A stretch of DNA of 41,356 nt from Limisphaerales bacterium (GTDB taxonomy: Bacteria > Verrucomicrobiota > Verrucomicrobiia > Limisphaerales > UBA11358), in NCBI GenBank assembly GCA_003161635.1, contig PMOA01000121.1, positions 15,291 to 56,646 on the forward strand, in the 5' to 3' direction. Below, in pieces: positions 16,507 through 27,800 of this stretch. The notes beneath the pieces were generated by a model. The model made no database searches. It was not told the DNA's origin and was given only the letters and a program-made list of their open reading frames with translations. The first letter of the stretch is position 1. The number at the start of each line of letters is the position of its first letter. The position numbers were made by a program, and so were the translations under genes.

Positions 16507-18761
16507 AACCGGACACGCATCTTGACAGGGCCACCGTATCGCAATGCTTGACGCTATTCTGCCTGTTGTCCCTGGCTTGCCCAGCGGCAAAAGCCGACTC
16601 GCGCATTCAGTTCGGCGGTGTTCCGGTCGAGTTAATGATCGGCCAGGTAAGCGAGCGCACGTTGCGTCTCGAATTATCGCCGCTGGATGAGCAGGGGCAA
16701 ACGCGAGCGGAACTGCCCTCTGCCGTTCTCGTGCCACTTTCCATAACCGAGAAACTGCGCGTGCGTGAACTTGCCGGTGAAAGGAAACTTCGCGTCGGCC
16801 GGCTCCAGGTGACCATCAAGCCTCAACCGCTCACAATTTCTGTGCGCCGAGCGGATGGAACACTGGTGCAGGAACTTGCTTTTGACAGTGACGACGGCAC
16901 GAACTTCATCACGTTCCAAACCGATGCGTCCGTGTTGGGGTTGGGAGAGGGCGGGCCGCAGTTTGACCGGCGGGGACATTTTTATCCCCTGCTGAATGGC
17001 GAGCGCGCGCCGTCGCTGGCAACGGATGGCGCGAGGATTCTGGTCCCATTCCTCATCGGCACAGAGGGTTGGGCGCTGTTTGTGCCTGAACCCTCGGGCG
17101 AGTTTGATTTGCGCGGTGCGCGGGGTGTGTTCCATCCGCGAGAAGGCGCGACGCCGGGGCGGTTGGATGTGTTTGTGATGGACGCGCAGGAGCCGGCGAA
17201 CGCGATGCGCGATTTCGTGCGGCTGACGGGCACGCCGGCCATGCCGCCGAAATGGGCGCTCGGTTACATGCAGTCGCATCGCACGCTTTCCACGGAAGCG
17301 GACATTCTTGCCGAGGCGCGCACCTTCCGGGAAAAGCAACTGCCGTGCGACGCGTTCATCTTTCTGGGCACGGGCTTTTGCCCGGCCGGCTGGAACTTCG
17401 GACACAACTCGTTCCAGTTCAACACGAATGTCTTTGTTCACGACGCGGCCACCGTAATCCAGGAGTTGCACGCGGACCATTTGCATGTGGTGTTGCACGT
17501 CGTGCCACTGCAGCGAGATTACCCAACGCTCCACGGTCAGATTCCGCCCGCGCCGGGCGAGAAGCTGGATGCCCAGGACATCGGAGTGTATTGGGCGCGG
17601 CATCGCGAGTTGTTCGCTGACGGCGTGGACGGCTGGTGGCCGGACGAAGGCGACTGGTTCGACGTGCCGAGCCGGCTGGCGCGGCACCGGATGTATTATG
17701 AAGGCCCGCTGAGTGACCAGCCAAACGTCCGTCCGTGGAATTTGCAGCGCAACGGCTATGCCGGCATCGCGCGCTACGGCGGCTGGGTATGGTCCGGCGA
17801 CATCAGTTCAAGCTGGAAGACGCTGGCGGCACAGGTTGAAGTGGGGCAAAACTCGTCGCTGAGTGTCTCACCGTTCTGGGGCACGGACATCGGCGGTTTC
17901 TACCCGGGTGCGAACCGGGAATACACCGGCGAGCTTTATGTCCGCTGGTTTCAATTTGCCGCGTTCTGCCCCTTGTTCCGTTCCCACGGGCGCACCTGGC
18001 ATTTGCATCTGCCTTGGGGTTGGAACACCGGCGAAACCGGTCCGGTTGAGTCGAGACCGGCGCCCGACCCCGCCGAGTTGCACAATGCCGCAGTCGAGCC
18101 GATTTGCTGCAAGTATCTCGACTTGCGGTATCAGCTCATGCCTTACACGTACACCATCACGCGTGAGGCGCACGACACCGGGCTGCCGTTAATGCGCGCT
18201 TTATGGCTGCAATATCCGCACGACCCGCAGGCCGTGACACTCGGCGACGAATATCTTTGGGGCCGCGATCTCCTCATTGCGCCGGTTTTGGAGAAGGGCG
18301 CCAGGTCGCGCCGCGTCTATTTGCCGGCCGGAACATGGTTTGACTGGTGGACGGACGAGAAAGTCGCGGGCCAGCGCTGGATTGAGCGGCCGGTAGATTT
18401 GGAAACGATGCCGATTTACGCCCGCGCCGGCGCGATCATCCCGCTCGATCCGGTTCGACAATTCACCGCGCAGCCCGTGTCCGAACCCGCGACGTTGCGG
18501 GTGTACCCGGGCGCGGACGGCACTTTCAACCTTTACGATGACGACGGCCAAAGCCTCGGCTACCGTGACGGCTCGGATCCGAAGATGGTTTGGATTCGCA
18601 TCCATTGGAATGATTCCACACACTGTCTCACGCTGCGGCCGGAAGGCCGAATGAAGCATTGGACGGGCGGCACGCGGGTGTACGCCGTAAAAGTCATCGG
18701 CAGTGACGTGGAGCCAAAGCGCATTGAATTCCGCGGCACGCCTGTGGAAATGAACCTATGA
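16503..18761 (+). CDS. Secreted GH31 family alpha-glycosidase
   Basis: The product has 752 residues and a signal peptide ending AAKAD. An N-terminal beta-sandwich (about 35-245) precedes the GH31 (beta/alpha)8 barrel (PPKWALGYMQSHRT onward) and C-terminal beta domains ending with a DUF5110-like segment. The likely nucleophile is Asp381 in GWWPDEGDW and the likely acid/base is Asp433 in WSGDISSSW; SPFWGTDIGGF is also typical of GH31. Family members are alpha-glucosidases, alpha-xylosidases or alpha-galactosidases, and the exact sugar cannot be read from the sequence. Start and stop overlap both neighbours by 4 nt (ATGA at each end), so it is translated within the cyclophilin-GH31-S9 operon. 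Confidence 0.92.
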   Translation: MKPDTHLDRATVSQCLTLFCLLSLACPAAKADSRIQFGGVPVELMIGQVSERTLRLELSPLDEQGQTRAELPSAVLVPLSITEKLRVRELAGERKLRVGRLQVTIKPQPLTISVRRADGTLVQELAFDSDDGTNFITFQTDASVLGLGEGGPQFDRRGHFYPLLNGERAPSLATDGARILVPFLIGTEGWALFVPEPSGEFDLRGARGVFHPREGATPGRLDVFVMDAQEPANAMRDFVRLTGTPAMPPKWALGYMQSHRTLSTEADILAEARTFREKQLPCDAFIFLGTGFCPAGWNFGHNSFQFNTNVFVHDAATVIQELHADHLHVVLHVVPLQRDYPTLHGQIPPAPGEKLDAQDIGVYWARHRELFADGVDGWWPDEGDWFDVPSRLARHRMYYEGPLSDQPNVRPWNLQRNGYAGIARYGGWVWSGDISSSWKTLAAQVEVGQNSSLSVSPFWGTDIGGFYPGANREYTGELYVRWFQFAAFCPLFRSHGRTWHLHLPWGWNTGETGPVESRPAPDPAELHNAAVEPICCKYLDLRYQLMPYTYTITREAHDTGLPLMRALWLQYPHDPQAVTLGDEYLWGRDLLIAPVLEKGARSRRVYLPAGTWFDWWTDEKVAGQRWIERPVDLETMPIYARAGAIIPLDPVRQFTAQPVSEPATLRVYPGADGTFNLYDDDGQSLGYRDGSDPKMVWIRIHWNDSTHCLTLRPEGRMKHWTGGTRVYAVKVIGSDVEPKRIEFRGTPVEMNL

Positions 18762-21379
18762 CCGTAAAATTTTTTATGATCATAAAACCGCACCGGAAAA
18801 CAATCGTCCTAGTCCTCACCCTACTCGCGGCGGCTTGCGTCTCGGCGCAAAATGCGGGAACCAACGCCACCAGGCTCGTTTTCCGCGACCGTGTCGAGCC
18901 GAACTGGTTTGCCGATTCCAGCGGGGAGACCAACAAGTTCTGGTATCGCCTCGATCTCGCGAAAGGCAAGCGGGAGTTCATTCTTGTGGACGTGATCCAG
19001 GGAACGCGGCAACCCGCCTTCGACCAGGCGCGCGGCGCCGGCGCTTTGGCGAAATTGACCAAGCATGAAGTGGATGCCGAACATCTGCCCATTGAATCCA
19101 TCGAGTTCTCGAGCGATGGCAAGACGGTGACACTCCACGGAACCGACGGCGATTGGAAATTGGACCTGACGTCATACACAGTCACAGCCGAGACCAACAA
19201 CCTTTCGTCCGGGCGCCAGTTGCCCGCCGGGCGCATGCCGCATCCGTCGCAAACGACCGGACCGGAAACGGAAATCACCTTTGTGAACCAACTACCGGCG
19301 CCGGTGGACGTGTTCTGGATTGACCCGGACGGAAAGCGAGTTCCCTATGGCAATCTTGCGCCCGGTCAACGCCGGACCCAGCACACCTTCGCCGGGCACG
19401 TCTGGGTGGTCACCGGTCGCGCCGGCATCGTCCTCGCCGTGTTTGAGGCGGAAGCGAAACCCGGCCTCGCCGTCATCAGTGGTCGTGCTGCCGGCTTTGG
19501 TTTCGGGCGGTTCCGGCGCGAAGGTGGCCCGAGTCCGTCCGCACCCACCGGCGTGTCACCCGACGGCAAGTGGCAGGCTATCGTGTATGGCAACAACCTC
19601 TACTTGCGCGACCTGAAGACGGGTAAAGAAACGCCGCTGACCTACGACGCGAACCCCAACAGCACCTATGCGCGCGACGAGGAATTCAATCAAAGCATTG
19701 ACATGCAGTATGACGTCAGCAATCCAGCGACGCCGACGCCCGAAGAGTATTGGTCGCCGGATTCGCGGCATCTGGTCGCGATGCGCCTGCAACCGGGCAC
19801 GCAGCGCCGGGTTTACGAGGTCGAATCGTCACCGGAGGACCAGCTTCAGCCCAGGCTGACGTCTTATCCCTACCTCAAGCCCGGAGATCAGGTTCCCATT
19901 AGCAAACCGCACCTGTTCGACATCGAAACCGGGAAGGAAATTCCCGTCAGCGACGCGCTCTTTCCCAATCCATGGTCCATTGGCGAGGTCCGATGGGCCA
20001 CCAATTCCGAGCGGTTCACATTTCTCTACAACCAACGCGGCCATCAGGCGTTGCGCATCCTGGCCGTGGACGCGCAGACCGGTGACGTCAAACCCATTGT
20101 GGATGAGGAAAGCAAAACGTTCATTGATTACTCCGGCAAATTCTTTTCCGAATATCTGGACGACACGCATGAAATCGTCTGGATGTCCGAGCGTGACGGC
20201 TGGAATCATCTCTACCTCTACGACGCGAAAACCGGCAAGGCGAAAAACCAGATCACCAGGGGCGAATGGGTCGTGCGCAATGTGGATTACGTGGACGAGA
20301 AAAAGAGACAAATCTTGTTTCAAGCCGGCGGCATCGTGCCGGGACAGGATCCTTACTGCATCCAGGAATGCCGGGTGAACCTTGACGGGACGGGTTTGAC
20401 GATCCTCACCGACGGCGACGGCACGCACTCGGTCCAGTTTTCGCCGGACCGGCGTTTCTTCATTGACACCTGGTCGCGGGTGGACCTGCCGCCCGTCAAC
20501 GAATTGCGCCGCAGCGACGACGGTAAACTGGTTTGCAAACTTGAGGAAGCCGATGCCACCGAGTTGTATGCGACCGGCTGGAAACCGCCGGAGCCGTTTG
20601 TTGCGAAGGGCCGCGATGGCGTCACCGACATTTACGGCGTGATCTGGCGGCCCAAGAATTTTGACCCGAACAAAAAATATCCGGTCATCGAGGACATTTA
20701 CGCCGGCCCACAGGATTCGTTTGCGCCCAAGGCTTTTAACGACTCTTACACGCAACAGGAACTGGCTGATGGCGGATTCATCGTCGTGCAGATGGACGGC
20801 ATGGGCACAGCCAACCGCTCGAAGAAATTCCACGACGTTTGCTGGAAAAACCTGCGCGACGCCGGTTTTCCCGACCGCATCCTTTGGATCGAGGCGGCGG
20901 CGGCAAAGTATCCTTGCATTGACCTGACCCGCGTGGGCATTTACGGCACTTCGGCGGGGGGACAGGACGCTTTGCGCGAAATGTTGGATCACGGGGATTT
21001 CTACAAGGTGTGCGTCTCCGATTCGGGTTGCCAGGACAACCGCATGGATAAAATCTGGTGGAACGAACAATGGATGGGCTGGCCGGTGGACGACAGCTAC
21101 GTTCGCAGTTCGAACGTGGTGGACGCGCACAAACTGCAGGGCCGGCTGCTCCTGATGGTCGGTGAGATGGACAAAAACGTGGACCCGTCCAGCACGATGC
21201 AGGTCGTCAACGCGCTGATCAAGGCGGACAAGGATTTCGACCTGCTCTACATGCCCGGAGCCGGTCACGGGGTGGCAAGAACGCCCTACGGCTGGCGGCG
21301 CTTGCAGGAGTTTTTCAAAAAGGATCTCCTCGGCACTGAGGTGAAAATAGATTCTCATCATGCCGCGACTGCGCCCTGA
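18758..21379 (+). CDS. Secreted S9 (DPP-IV-like) prolyl peptidase with inserted VHL beta domain
   Basis: This 873-residue exported enzyme has a signal peptide ending CVSAQ, an interrupted N-terminal propeller and a C-terminal alpha/beta hydrolase with triad Ser732 (GTSAGG), Asp805 (GEMDKNV), His837 (GAGHG). Between about 171 and 245, where its paralogue at 12116 has only a linker, lies a domain closely matching the beta domain of human von Hippel-Lindau protein. Trp187, Tyr197, His209, Thr210, His214 and Trp216 fall exactly at the spacing of VHL Trp88, Tyr98, His110, Ser111, His115 and Trp117, the hydroxyproline-binding residues. The start overlaps the GH31 stop (ATGA); ATG 18776 is an alternative. 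I infer a peptidase targeted to hydroxyproline- or proline-containing substrates. Confidence 0.92.
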   Translation: MTVKFFMIIKPHRKTIVLVLTLLAAACVSAQNAGTNATRLVFRDRVEPNWFADSSGETNKFWYRLDLAKGKREFILVDVIQGTRQPAFDQARGAGALAKLTKHEVDAEHLPIESIEFSSDGKTVTLHGTDGDWKLDLTSYTVTAETNNLSSGRQLPAGRMPHPSQTTGPETEITFVNQLPAPVDVFWIDPDGKRVPYGNLAPGQRRTQHTFAGHVWVVTGRAGIVLAVFEAEAKPGLAVISGRAAGFGFGRFRREGGPSPSAPTGVSPDGKWQAIVYGNNLYLRDLKTGKETPLTYDANPNSTYARDEEFNQSIDMQYDVSNPATPTPEEYWSPDSRHLVAMRLQPGTQRRVYEVESSPEDQLQPRLTSYPYLKPGDQVPISKPHLFDIETGKEIPVSDALFPNPWSIGEVRWATNSERFTFLYNQRGHQALRILAVDAQTGDVKPIVDEESKTFIDYSGKFFSEYLDDTHEIVWMSERDGWNHLYLYDAKTGKAKNQITRGEWVVRNVDYVDEKKRQILFQAGGIVPGQDPYCIQECRVNLDGTGLTILTDGDGTHSVQFSPDRRFFIDTWSRVDLPPVNELRRSDDGKLVCKLEEADATELYATGWKPPEPFVAKGRDGVTDIYGVIWRPKNFDPNKKYPVIEDIYAGPQDSFAPKAFNDSYTQQELADGGFIVVQMDGMGTANRSKKFHDVCWKNLRDAGFPDRILWIEAAAAKYPCIDLTRVGIYGTSAGGQDALREMLDHGDFYKVCVSDSGCQDNRMDKIWWNEQWMGWPVDDSYVRSSNVVDAHKLQGRLLLMVGEMDKNVDPSSTMQVVNALIKADKDFDLLYMPGAGHGVARTPYGWRRLQEFFKKDLLGTEVKIDSHHAATAP

Positions 21380-21409
21380 AAGACAACCCACAGTTTTAGC
21401 AACGATTTT

Positions 21410-23179
21410 ATGAATAAAACAACATGGATGATGCTGATCGGAGCGTTGACCTTTTTGATGGCGGCCACGCCGGTTCTTGCCCAACCATCGGAGGATGACA
21501 AATTGAACGCGTTTTTCAAAAATTACCTGGACAAATATTCCCAGCAGCAACCGCTCGCCGCCACGCAGCTGGGCGACCACCGGTTTGATAATCTGCTCGA
21601 TGACATTTCGCCAAAGGCGCGCGAAGGCTGGCTGGCCTTGACGGAGAAAACGCTCCGGGAATTGCCGCGGCAGGTGGATTACCGGAAGCTGCCGCGAAAC
21701 GGCCAGATTGACTTCGAGATTTTTCAACACAATTTGCAGACGCAGATATGGGAGACAAAAAATTTCCAGCCATTCCAGGAAGACCCGCGCACTTACGGCG
21801 GTTACATCAACGACAGCGTCTATCTGCTGCTCACGCAGTCCACGCTGCCGAAGGAGACCAACATCGCCAACTGCATCGCCCGCATGGCGCAAATCTCACG
21901 CATCGTGGCCGGGGCGGAGAAGACGCTGACCCATCCGCCCAAACCGATTCTGGAGACCGCCATCCGCCAGAATCAGGGTTCGATTGACTTTTATGAAAAG
22001 GAAATTTTTCAACTCGCCGGAGACACTCCACAACTCGACAAACTCAAAGCCGCCGCCGCGCCGGTGGTTGCCGTGCTGAAGGATTACCAGAAATTCCTCG
22101 AAAGGCCGTTGATGGCGCGCGCCACCAGCGAATGGCGGCTTGGTAAACGGATGTTCGGCAAGAAATTCGAGCTGGAGACCGACGCGGGAATCACCGCCGG
22201 GCAAAACCTGGCGGACGCGGAAACGGAGTTCGCCCACGTCCGGCGCGACATGTATGTTCTCGCGCGCCAGCTTTGGTACCAGTATTTCCCGCAACAACCG
22301 TTGCCGCCGGACGACGACGCCGGTGAGCGCGAAACCGTCCTGAAAGTCATTGACGCGATTGACCAGGACCATGGCAAGCCGGAGGACCTGGTATTGGATG
22401 CGCGCGCCACCATTGAGCGCATCAAGGCTTTCATCCGCAAAAGGAATTACATCCGGCTGCCTGACCCCGACACCTGCGAAGTGATCGAGATGCCGGAATT
22501 CCGTCGCGGGAACTCGCTGGCGTATCTCGACAACGCGCCGCCGCTGGACCCCGACACGCACAGTTATTACGCCGTCAGCCCGCCGCCGTCGGACTGGACG
22601 CCGCGGCAGGTGGAGAGTTTTCTGGAGGAATACAACCGTTACATGCTGCAAATCCTGACCATCCACGAAGGCTATCCCGGACATTACGTGCAACTGGCGC
22701 AGGCCGTGCGCGTGCCTTCACTGATCCGGCGCGTCTATCAATCCGGCGTTTACGTCGAGGGCTGGGCGGTCTATGGCGAGATGACGATGCTGAACGAGGG
22801 CTACGGCGACGGCGATATGCGGCTGCGGCTGATGGAACTCAAATTCTATCTGCGCGCGGTGGCCAACTCGATTCTCGACTACAAAATGCACTGCACACAG
22901 ATGACGGATGCCGAAGCGCTCAAGTTTTTGACGGAGGACGCGTTTCAGTCGGAGGGCGAGGCGAGATTGAAATTGATCCGCGCCAAGCAAAGTTCCGTGC
23001 AGCTTAGCACCTACTTTGTCGGGCGCATGGCGCATTACCGGCTGCACCAGCAAATCGAACGTGAAATGGGCGGCAAGTTCAGCCTTGCCGCGTATCACAA
23101 CGCAGTGATTGCCCCCGGCTCGATTCCGGTGAAATATCTGCCGGAACTGGTTCGCGCGCAGTTGGGTTTGCCCAAATAA
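21410..23179 (+). CDS. Secreted DUF885-family metallopeptidase
   Basis: This 589-residue protein has a signal peptide (MNKTTWMMLIGAL to PVLAQ) and is otherwise the largely helical DUF885 fold. It carries HEGYPGH (419-425), the family's zinc site, and a downstream VEGWAVYGE motif that supplies a further Glu ligand. DUF885 proteins are zinc peptidases or carboxypeptidase-like enzymes of uncertain specificity. It starts 30 nt after the VHL-S9 peptidase gene and is followed by the peptide transporter, so it probably trims peptides released by the S9 enzymes before import. Confidence 0.87.
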   Translation: MNKTTWMMLIGALTFLMAATPVLAQPSEDDKLNAFFKNYLDKYSQQQPLAATQLGDHRFDNLLDDISPKAREGWLALTEKTLRELPRQVDYRKLPRNGQIDFEIFQHNLQTQIWETKNFQPFQEDPRTYGGYINDSVYLLLTQSTLPKETNIANCIARMAQISRIVAGAEKTLTHPPKPILETAIRQNQGSIDFYEKEIFQLAGDTPQLDKLKAAAAPVVAVLKDYQKFLERPLMARATSEWRLGKRMFGKKFELETDAGITAGQNLADAETEFAHVRRDMYVLARQLWYQYFPQQPLPPDDDAGERETVLKVIDAIDQDHGKPEDLVLDARATIERIKAFIRKRNYIRLPDPDTCEVIEMPEFRRGNSLAYLDNAPPLDPDTHSYYAVSPPPSDWTPRQVESFLEEYNRYMLQILTIHEGYPGHYVQLAQAVRVPSLIRRVYQSGVYVEGWAVYGEMTMLNEGYGDGDMRLRLMELKFYLRAVANSILDYKMHCTQMTDAEALKFLTEDAFQSEGEARLKLIRAKQSSVQLSTYFVGRMAHYRLHQQIEREMGGKFSLAAYHNAVIAPGSIPVKYLPELVRAQLGLPK

Positions 23180-23243
23180 TCCCGGTGCGTGAAACGATGA
23201 ACGGTAAAAATTCAGAATTGAGCTTCAACCAGGATCATAAACC

Positions 23244-24683
23244 GTGAGCAATCAAACCAAACCTGTCACCGAAACCGCGCCCGCCGCCGGCAAATCCGAC
23301 CGTTTCCCGTCGCAAATCAAATACATCGTCGGCAACGAGGCCTGCGAGCGGTTCAGTTATTACGGGATGATGGGCATTCTGGAATTGTTCCTGGCGAACC
23401 GGATGGCAATGAGCGACGAAGGCGCGACGGAAATTCTGCACCTGTTCGGAGCGGCGGTTTATTTTCTGCCGCTGTTCGGCGGCTGGCTGGCGGATCGCTG
23501 GATTGGACGTTACTGGACGATTCTGATCATTTCGTTTTTTTATTGCCTGGGACATGGCACGCTGGCGCTGTTTGGAACCAGCCGCGCGGGCCTTTTCACC
23601 GGCCTGGCGCTCATCGCCATCGGCGCGGGCGGAATCAAGCCCTGTGTCTCGGCGTTTGTGGGCGACCAATTCGGGCCGCATCAGGAGCATCTGCTGATGA
23701 AAGTCTATGGCTGGTTTTATTGGACCATCAATTTCGGCGCCGCCGCCGCTTTTTTCATCATCCCGTGGATTCACCTGAAGGTAAGCTACAGTTGGGCATT
23801 TGGCGTGCCGGGCATTGCGATGGCACTGGCGACGCTGATTTTCTGGCTGGGAACAAGGTATTACGTGCGCCAGCCGCCTTCGCGACGGGAAAAGCGAATG
23901 CATTTTTTCCCGGTCATCTGGCATGCGTTGACGCATCAAAAGGAAAGAAAACGCGGTGAAAAATTTCTGGACGTTGCCATGAAACATTTTTCCCGCGAGG
24001 AAGTCGAAGGCGCGCGGGTCGTGATCGGCATTCTCATCATTTTTGCGACCGTGCCGATGTTTTGGGCGTTGTTCAACCAGGTGAATTCCACCTGGGTTTT
24101 GCAGGGGAAAAACATGAGGCCGTTTTACCTGCTCAATGGCGAGACGATGCAGGGCGCCGGCGCGGTGCTGGTGATGATCTGGGTGCCGATCCTGACGCTC
24201 GGCGTTTATCCGCTGCTCGAACGGCTTGGACTGCGCCCGACGGCGTTGCGCCGGATGTCCGCGGGCATGGTGCTGGGCGCGGCGGCGTTTTTTATCTGCG
24301 GCCTCATGCAAGCCCGGATGGACCGGGGCGAATCATTGAGCATTGTCTGGCAGTTGGTGCCCTATGTCGTGCTGGAGGCCGGCGAGGTTTTGCTCTCGGC
24401 CACGGCGCTGGAATTCGCCTTTGAACAGGCGCCCAAACAACTGAAGAGCGTCATCATGAGCTTCTGGCTGATGACCATTGCCGGCGGCCATTTTTTGATC
24501 GCGGTCATCACGGGTTTGAACTCACGGTTCGTCCATGCCAAAGGCGCGTCGGAATTCTTCTTTTACGCGGTCATGATGCTGGTGGTTGCCGGCGCGTTTA
24601 TTTTTTGCGCCAGCCGTTACCGCCAACGAAGACAGGTCGAACCGGAAAATGGTTTCACTGGCATGGATCACGGGCATCAATGA
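23244..24683 (+). CDS. POT/PTR family proton-dependent oligopeptide transporter
   Basis: The product has 479 residues and about twelve to fourteen hydrophobic segments. The family signature ACERFSYYGMMGIL near the N-terminus corresponds to the ExxERFxYY motif of POT transporters, and GAGGIKPCVSAFVGDQF matches the second PTR signature. POT proteins import di- and tripeptides with protons across the cytoplasmic membrane. A GTG start is used (23244). It lies 64 nt after the DUF885 gene on the same strand, so it is the likely uptake step for dipeptides cut by the two DPP-IV-like enzymes. Confidence 0.92.
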   Translation: MSNQTKPVTETAPAAGKSDRFPSQIKYIVGNEACERFSYYGMMGILELFLANRMAMSDEGATEILHLFGAAVYFLPLFGGWLADRWIGRYWTILIISFFYCLGHGTLALFGTSRAGLFTGLALIAIGAGGIKPCVSAFVGDQFGPHQEHLLMKVYGWFYWTINFGAAAAFFIIPWIHLKVSYSWAFGVPGIAMALATLIFWLGTRYYVRQPPSRREKRMHFFPVIWHALTHQKERKRGEKFLDVAMKHFSREEVEGARVVIGILIIFATVPMFWALFNQVNSTWVLQGKNMRPFYLLNGETMQGAGAVLVMIWVPILTLGVYPLLERLGLRPTALRRMSAGMVLGAAAFFICGLMQARMDRGESLSIVWQLVPYVVLEAGEVLLSATALEFAFEQAPKQLKSVIMSFWLMTIAGGHFLIAVITGLNSRFVHAKGASEFFFYAVMMLVVAGAFIFCASRYRQRRQVEPENGFTGMDHGHQ

Positions 24684-24887
24684 GCTTTAACCATGCTTCC
24701 GTCACCGCCAAAGCCGGTTGGTCCGGATGAAAAGTGCATTTGGAGCAGACAACAGTGGATTTCACTCATATACAAAAAATTAATTGAACGTATCCTTGAG
24801 TCTTGTGGGGACAAGCCAAGGTCTCTGCTGGCATGGGATGGCTTTGGCATTGCACGATTTCTGAAAATTTTCACATCCAATGAATTT

Positions 24888-27800
24888 ATGAGAATGATGT
24901 CGGACTTGAAGCAGGTTGCAGGCCTCGCGTTTTTACTCCTGTTGGGAATGATGTCCCCGGCCCAGACGCTCTACACGAATTCATTCAATGCCAGCGTCAA
25001 CTATCTAACCAATGGCATCGCCGGCACAATTTGGGATGGCGTTTATTTCGGCGCCGGAGAGTTCAATAACACCGGCGTTTTAGGGCCGGGCGCGACGGTT
25101 CAATGCGATGCAAACATCACCACCGCCGGCACGCTGACGCTCCAAACCACTGGAACCGCCTGGGAGAATGCCGATGACGACGGTTTTTTTCTCTTCAAGG
25201 TTGTGCCGGGAGATTTTTCCGCTGCGGTTCACGTCGTCAGCCCGTTTAACAACTCGGCTTACAACTCCGCCGGGTTGCAGGCGCGGGCGTTTTCGGCGGG
25301 CGGTGATCCTTTCAATGGCTCGGAAAATTTCGTTTCATGGACTCGTTTCGATGAATATAATTTTGCCAATTATCTCCGGAGCGAAGTCAACGGCGGAGTG
25401 GCTCAAATCAATCCCGGCGATTATCCCAACACCAATTATTGGTTGAGGATAGATCGTGTGAGCGGCACGAATTTCTTTTTCTACCAAAAAGCCACCAAAG
25501 CGGCAGCCTGGCAACAAAAGAGCTTTCCTTCGCCGGTAAGCGGGACAAAGCTCATGCGCGCCGATCTGGCCGGACAGCCGCTCCAAGTGGGCATCATCCA
25601 CGCAACATTCAGCGGCCAGTTGGGCGTTCAATTCACAGACTTCAGCTTGAGCGTTTCCAATACCAGCACAGTCACCGCTCCATCGCCGCCGTCAGGATTG
25701 ACTTTGACGACCAATGCCGGGAACGGTCTGAATGTCTCCTGGCATCCAGGCACTGGCGGCCTTGGTTTTGTCGACAGTGTGGTGGTGGTCTGGCCCGGAA
25801 CAAATAACGCGGTTAAAGAAATGCCGGCCAATGGCTTCACTTACACCGGCAATGCCAGTTATGGATTAGGCAGCCACCTGCCAGCCGCCGGTTATTATGT
25901 GGTCTATGCGGGTTTTGGCACAAATGTGACCGTCAACAATCTGGCGCTCAGCACGACCTATAACGTGGCGGTCTTCAGTTACGCCGGTTCGGGCAGTTCC
26001 ACCACTTACAATCATGCTCCCGCCGCCGGCAGCGTCACCATCCCGCCGAACCAGATTTGGGCGCAGGTGGGCGTTGAATCCGGGGGAGTCACGGTGATGT
26101 TCAGCGCCAATCCGGGCAAATGGTATTGGCTGCAATACTCGGACTCATTGAATCCCGCAAACTGGCAGAACGTGGTTCCGGGTCCGGTGCTGGCCACCAG
26201 CGCGCTCATGAGCATTGTTGATGCGGCTGGCGGTTCGACGCCACAACGGTTTTATCGCTTGCAACAAGTGGACCCGCTTTTCGCCGCCAAGGTCAACTCT
26301 GGAAGCATCACCAGTCTTCACTACACGGATGACAGTTATTCCACGGAATATATCAGCGGCGGAAAATTGGGCGACGCCATCATCAACTACCAGCCTTCCG
26401 GCGGCACAACCTGGAATCAGGCGGAAGCCGCTACTTTGAGCGGAGTGGCTTCCGTTTCCTATTCCACGAACGCAAATACGGACGGAACTCAATACATGGC
26501 CCATTATGTAATCACCAATGGATTATCGGGAAAATTTGTTTTCGAGTCAGTGTTCACGTTTCAACAAGACAACCTCTTCTGGACTTTGAACCTAACTAAT
26601 CTTACGGGGCAACCCATGACCATCGGCAACCTGGCGCTGCCGCTGCCGATGAACACAACTTATTCGAGCATTACTTCAAGCACGATGAAGCATAGTTTCA
26701 TTTCAGGTTACGACTCGTTTATTTTCTGGATGCGTCCCGACAGCGTGGGGCCTTATCTGCTGATGACACCTGACGATGACACCAAGCTCGAATATTGGGA
26801 CGTTCTAAACGGATACGAGGTCTATATTCACTCCCATGTGGCGGGCACAAACGCGGCGGCGAAATATCCGTCTGTCACCACCCAGGGCGTCCGATGGCGG
26901 CAGCCCAACACCAGTCTGACGCTGGCCGCCGGCGGTTCCCAAACCTACGGTTTCAAATTTCAGTGGGCCAATGATTACGACGCCATCCGGCAGGCGCTGG
27001 TCAACAACGGGAAGGTGGATGTTCACATTGTTCCCGGCATGACGGTGCCGACCAACCTGTTCGCTGAAATTGCGCTGAATACGACGCAGACCGTTTCCAG
27101 TGTCACCGCCGAGTTCCCGGCGCAGACGCAGCTTCAATTTCTGGGCGCCACCAATGTCAGCACCAATACTTATCAAATCTATCAGGTTCAGTTTTCAAAA
27201 CTGGGTGAGAACAAACTGACCATCAATTATGGCAACAGCCAGACGATGTATCTGGAATTTTTTGTCACCGAGCCGCTCGAAACACTGATCAAAAAGCGCG
27301 CGGCGTATCTGATCAGCCACCAGATCATCACCAACCAGTGGTATAGCGGGCTATTTTGTGATTTTAACATGAACGACGGGCAGTTGATCACGCCTGATAA
27401 TCACGACACGCTGGACAGCAGCTTCCAAGTTTATGAGATTGCGAGCGACGATGCGGGTGAATCCCGGCCCGCATATCTGGCGGCAAAGGAGGCGGTATAT
27501 CCGGTACAGAGCGAGGTTTCGGCGCTGGATTATTACATCACCAATTTCGTCTGGGGCGGCCTGCAACGCACGACGAATGAAACGTATTCCTACGGTATTT
27601 ACGGTGTTCCTGACTGGCACACGCTCCGCACCAACAATAATTTGAGCATCGGACGGGGTTATGATTATCCGCACATCATCGTGATGTATTACGGCATGTA
27701 TCAAGTGGCGAAATACCATCTGGAAATCACAACGGCCTTGAGCGCGGATGAATATTTGCAGCGCGCCTGGGGAACGGCGATGGCGATGTGGAGTTATGGC

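Noticed and set aside
19829-21892. Long open frame on the - strand (687 codons) opposite the VHL-S9 and DUF885 genes
   Set aside because: It is the antisense shadow of two well-supported coding sequences and shows no recognisable domains; long antisense frames are common at this GC content.
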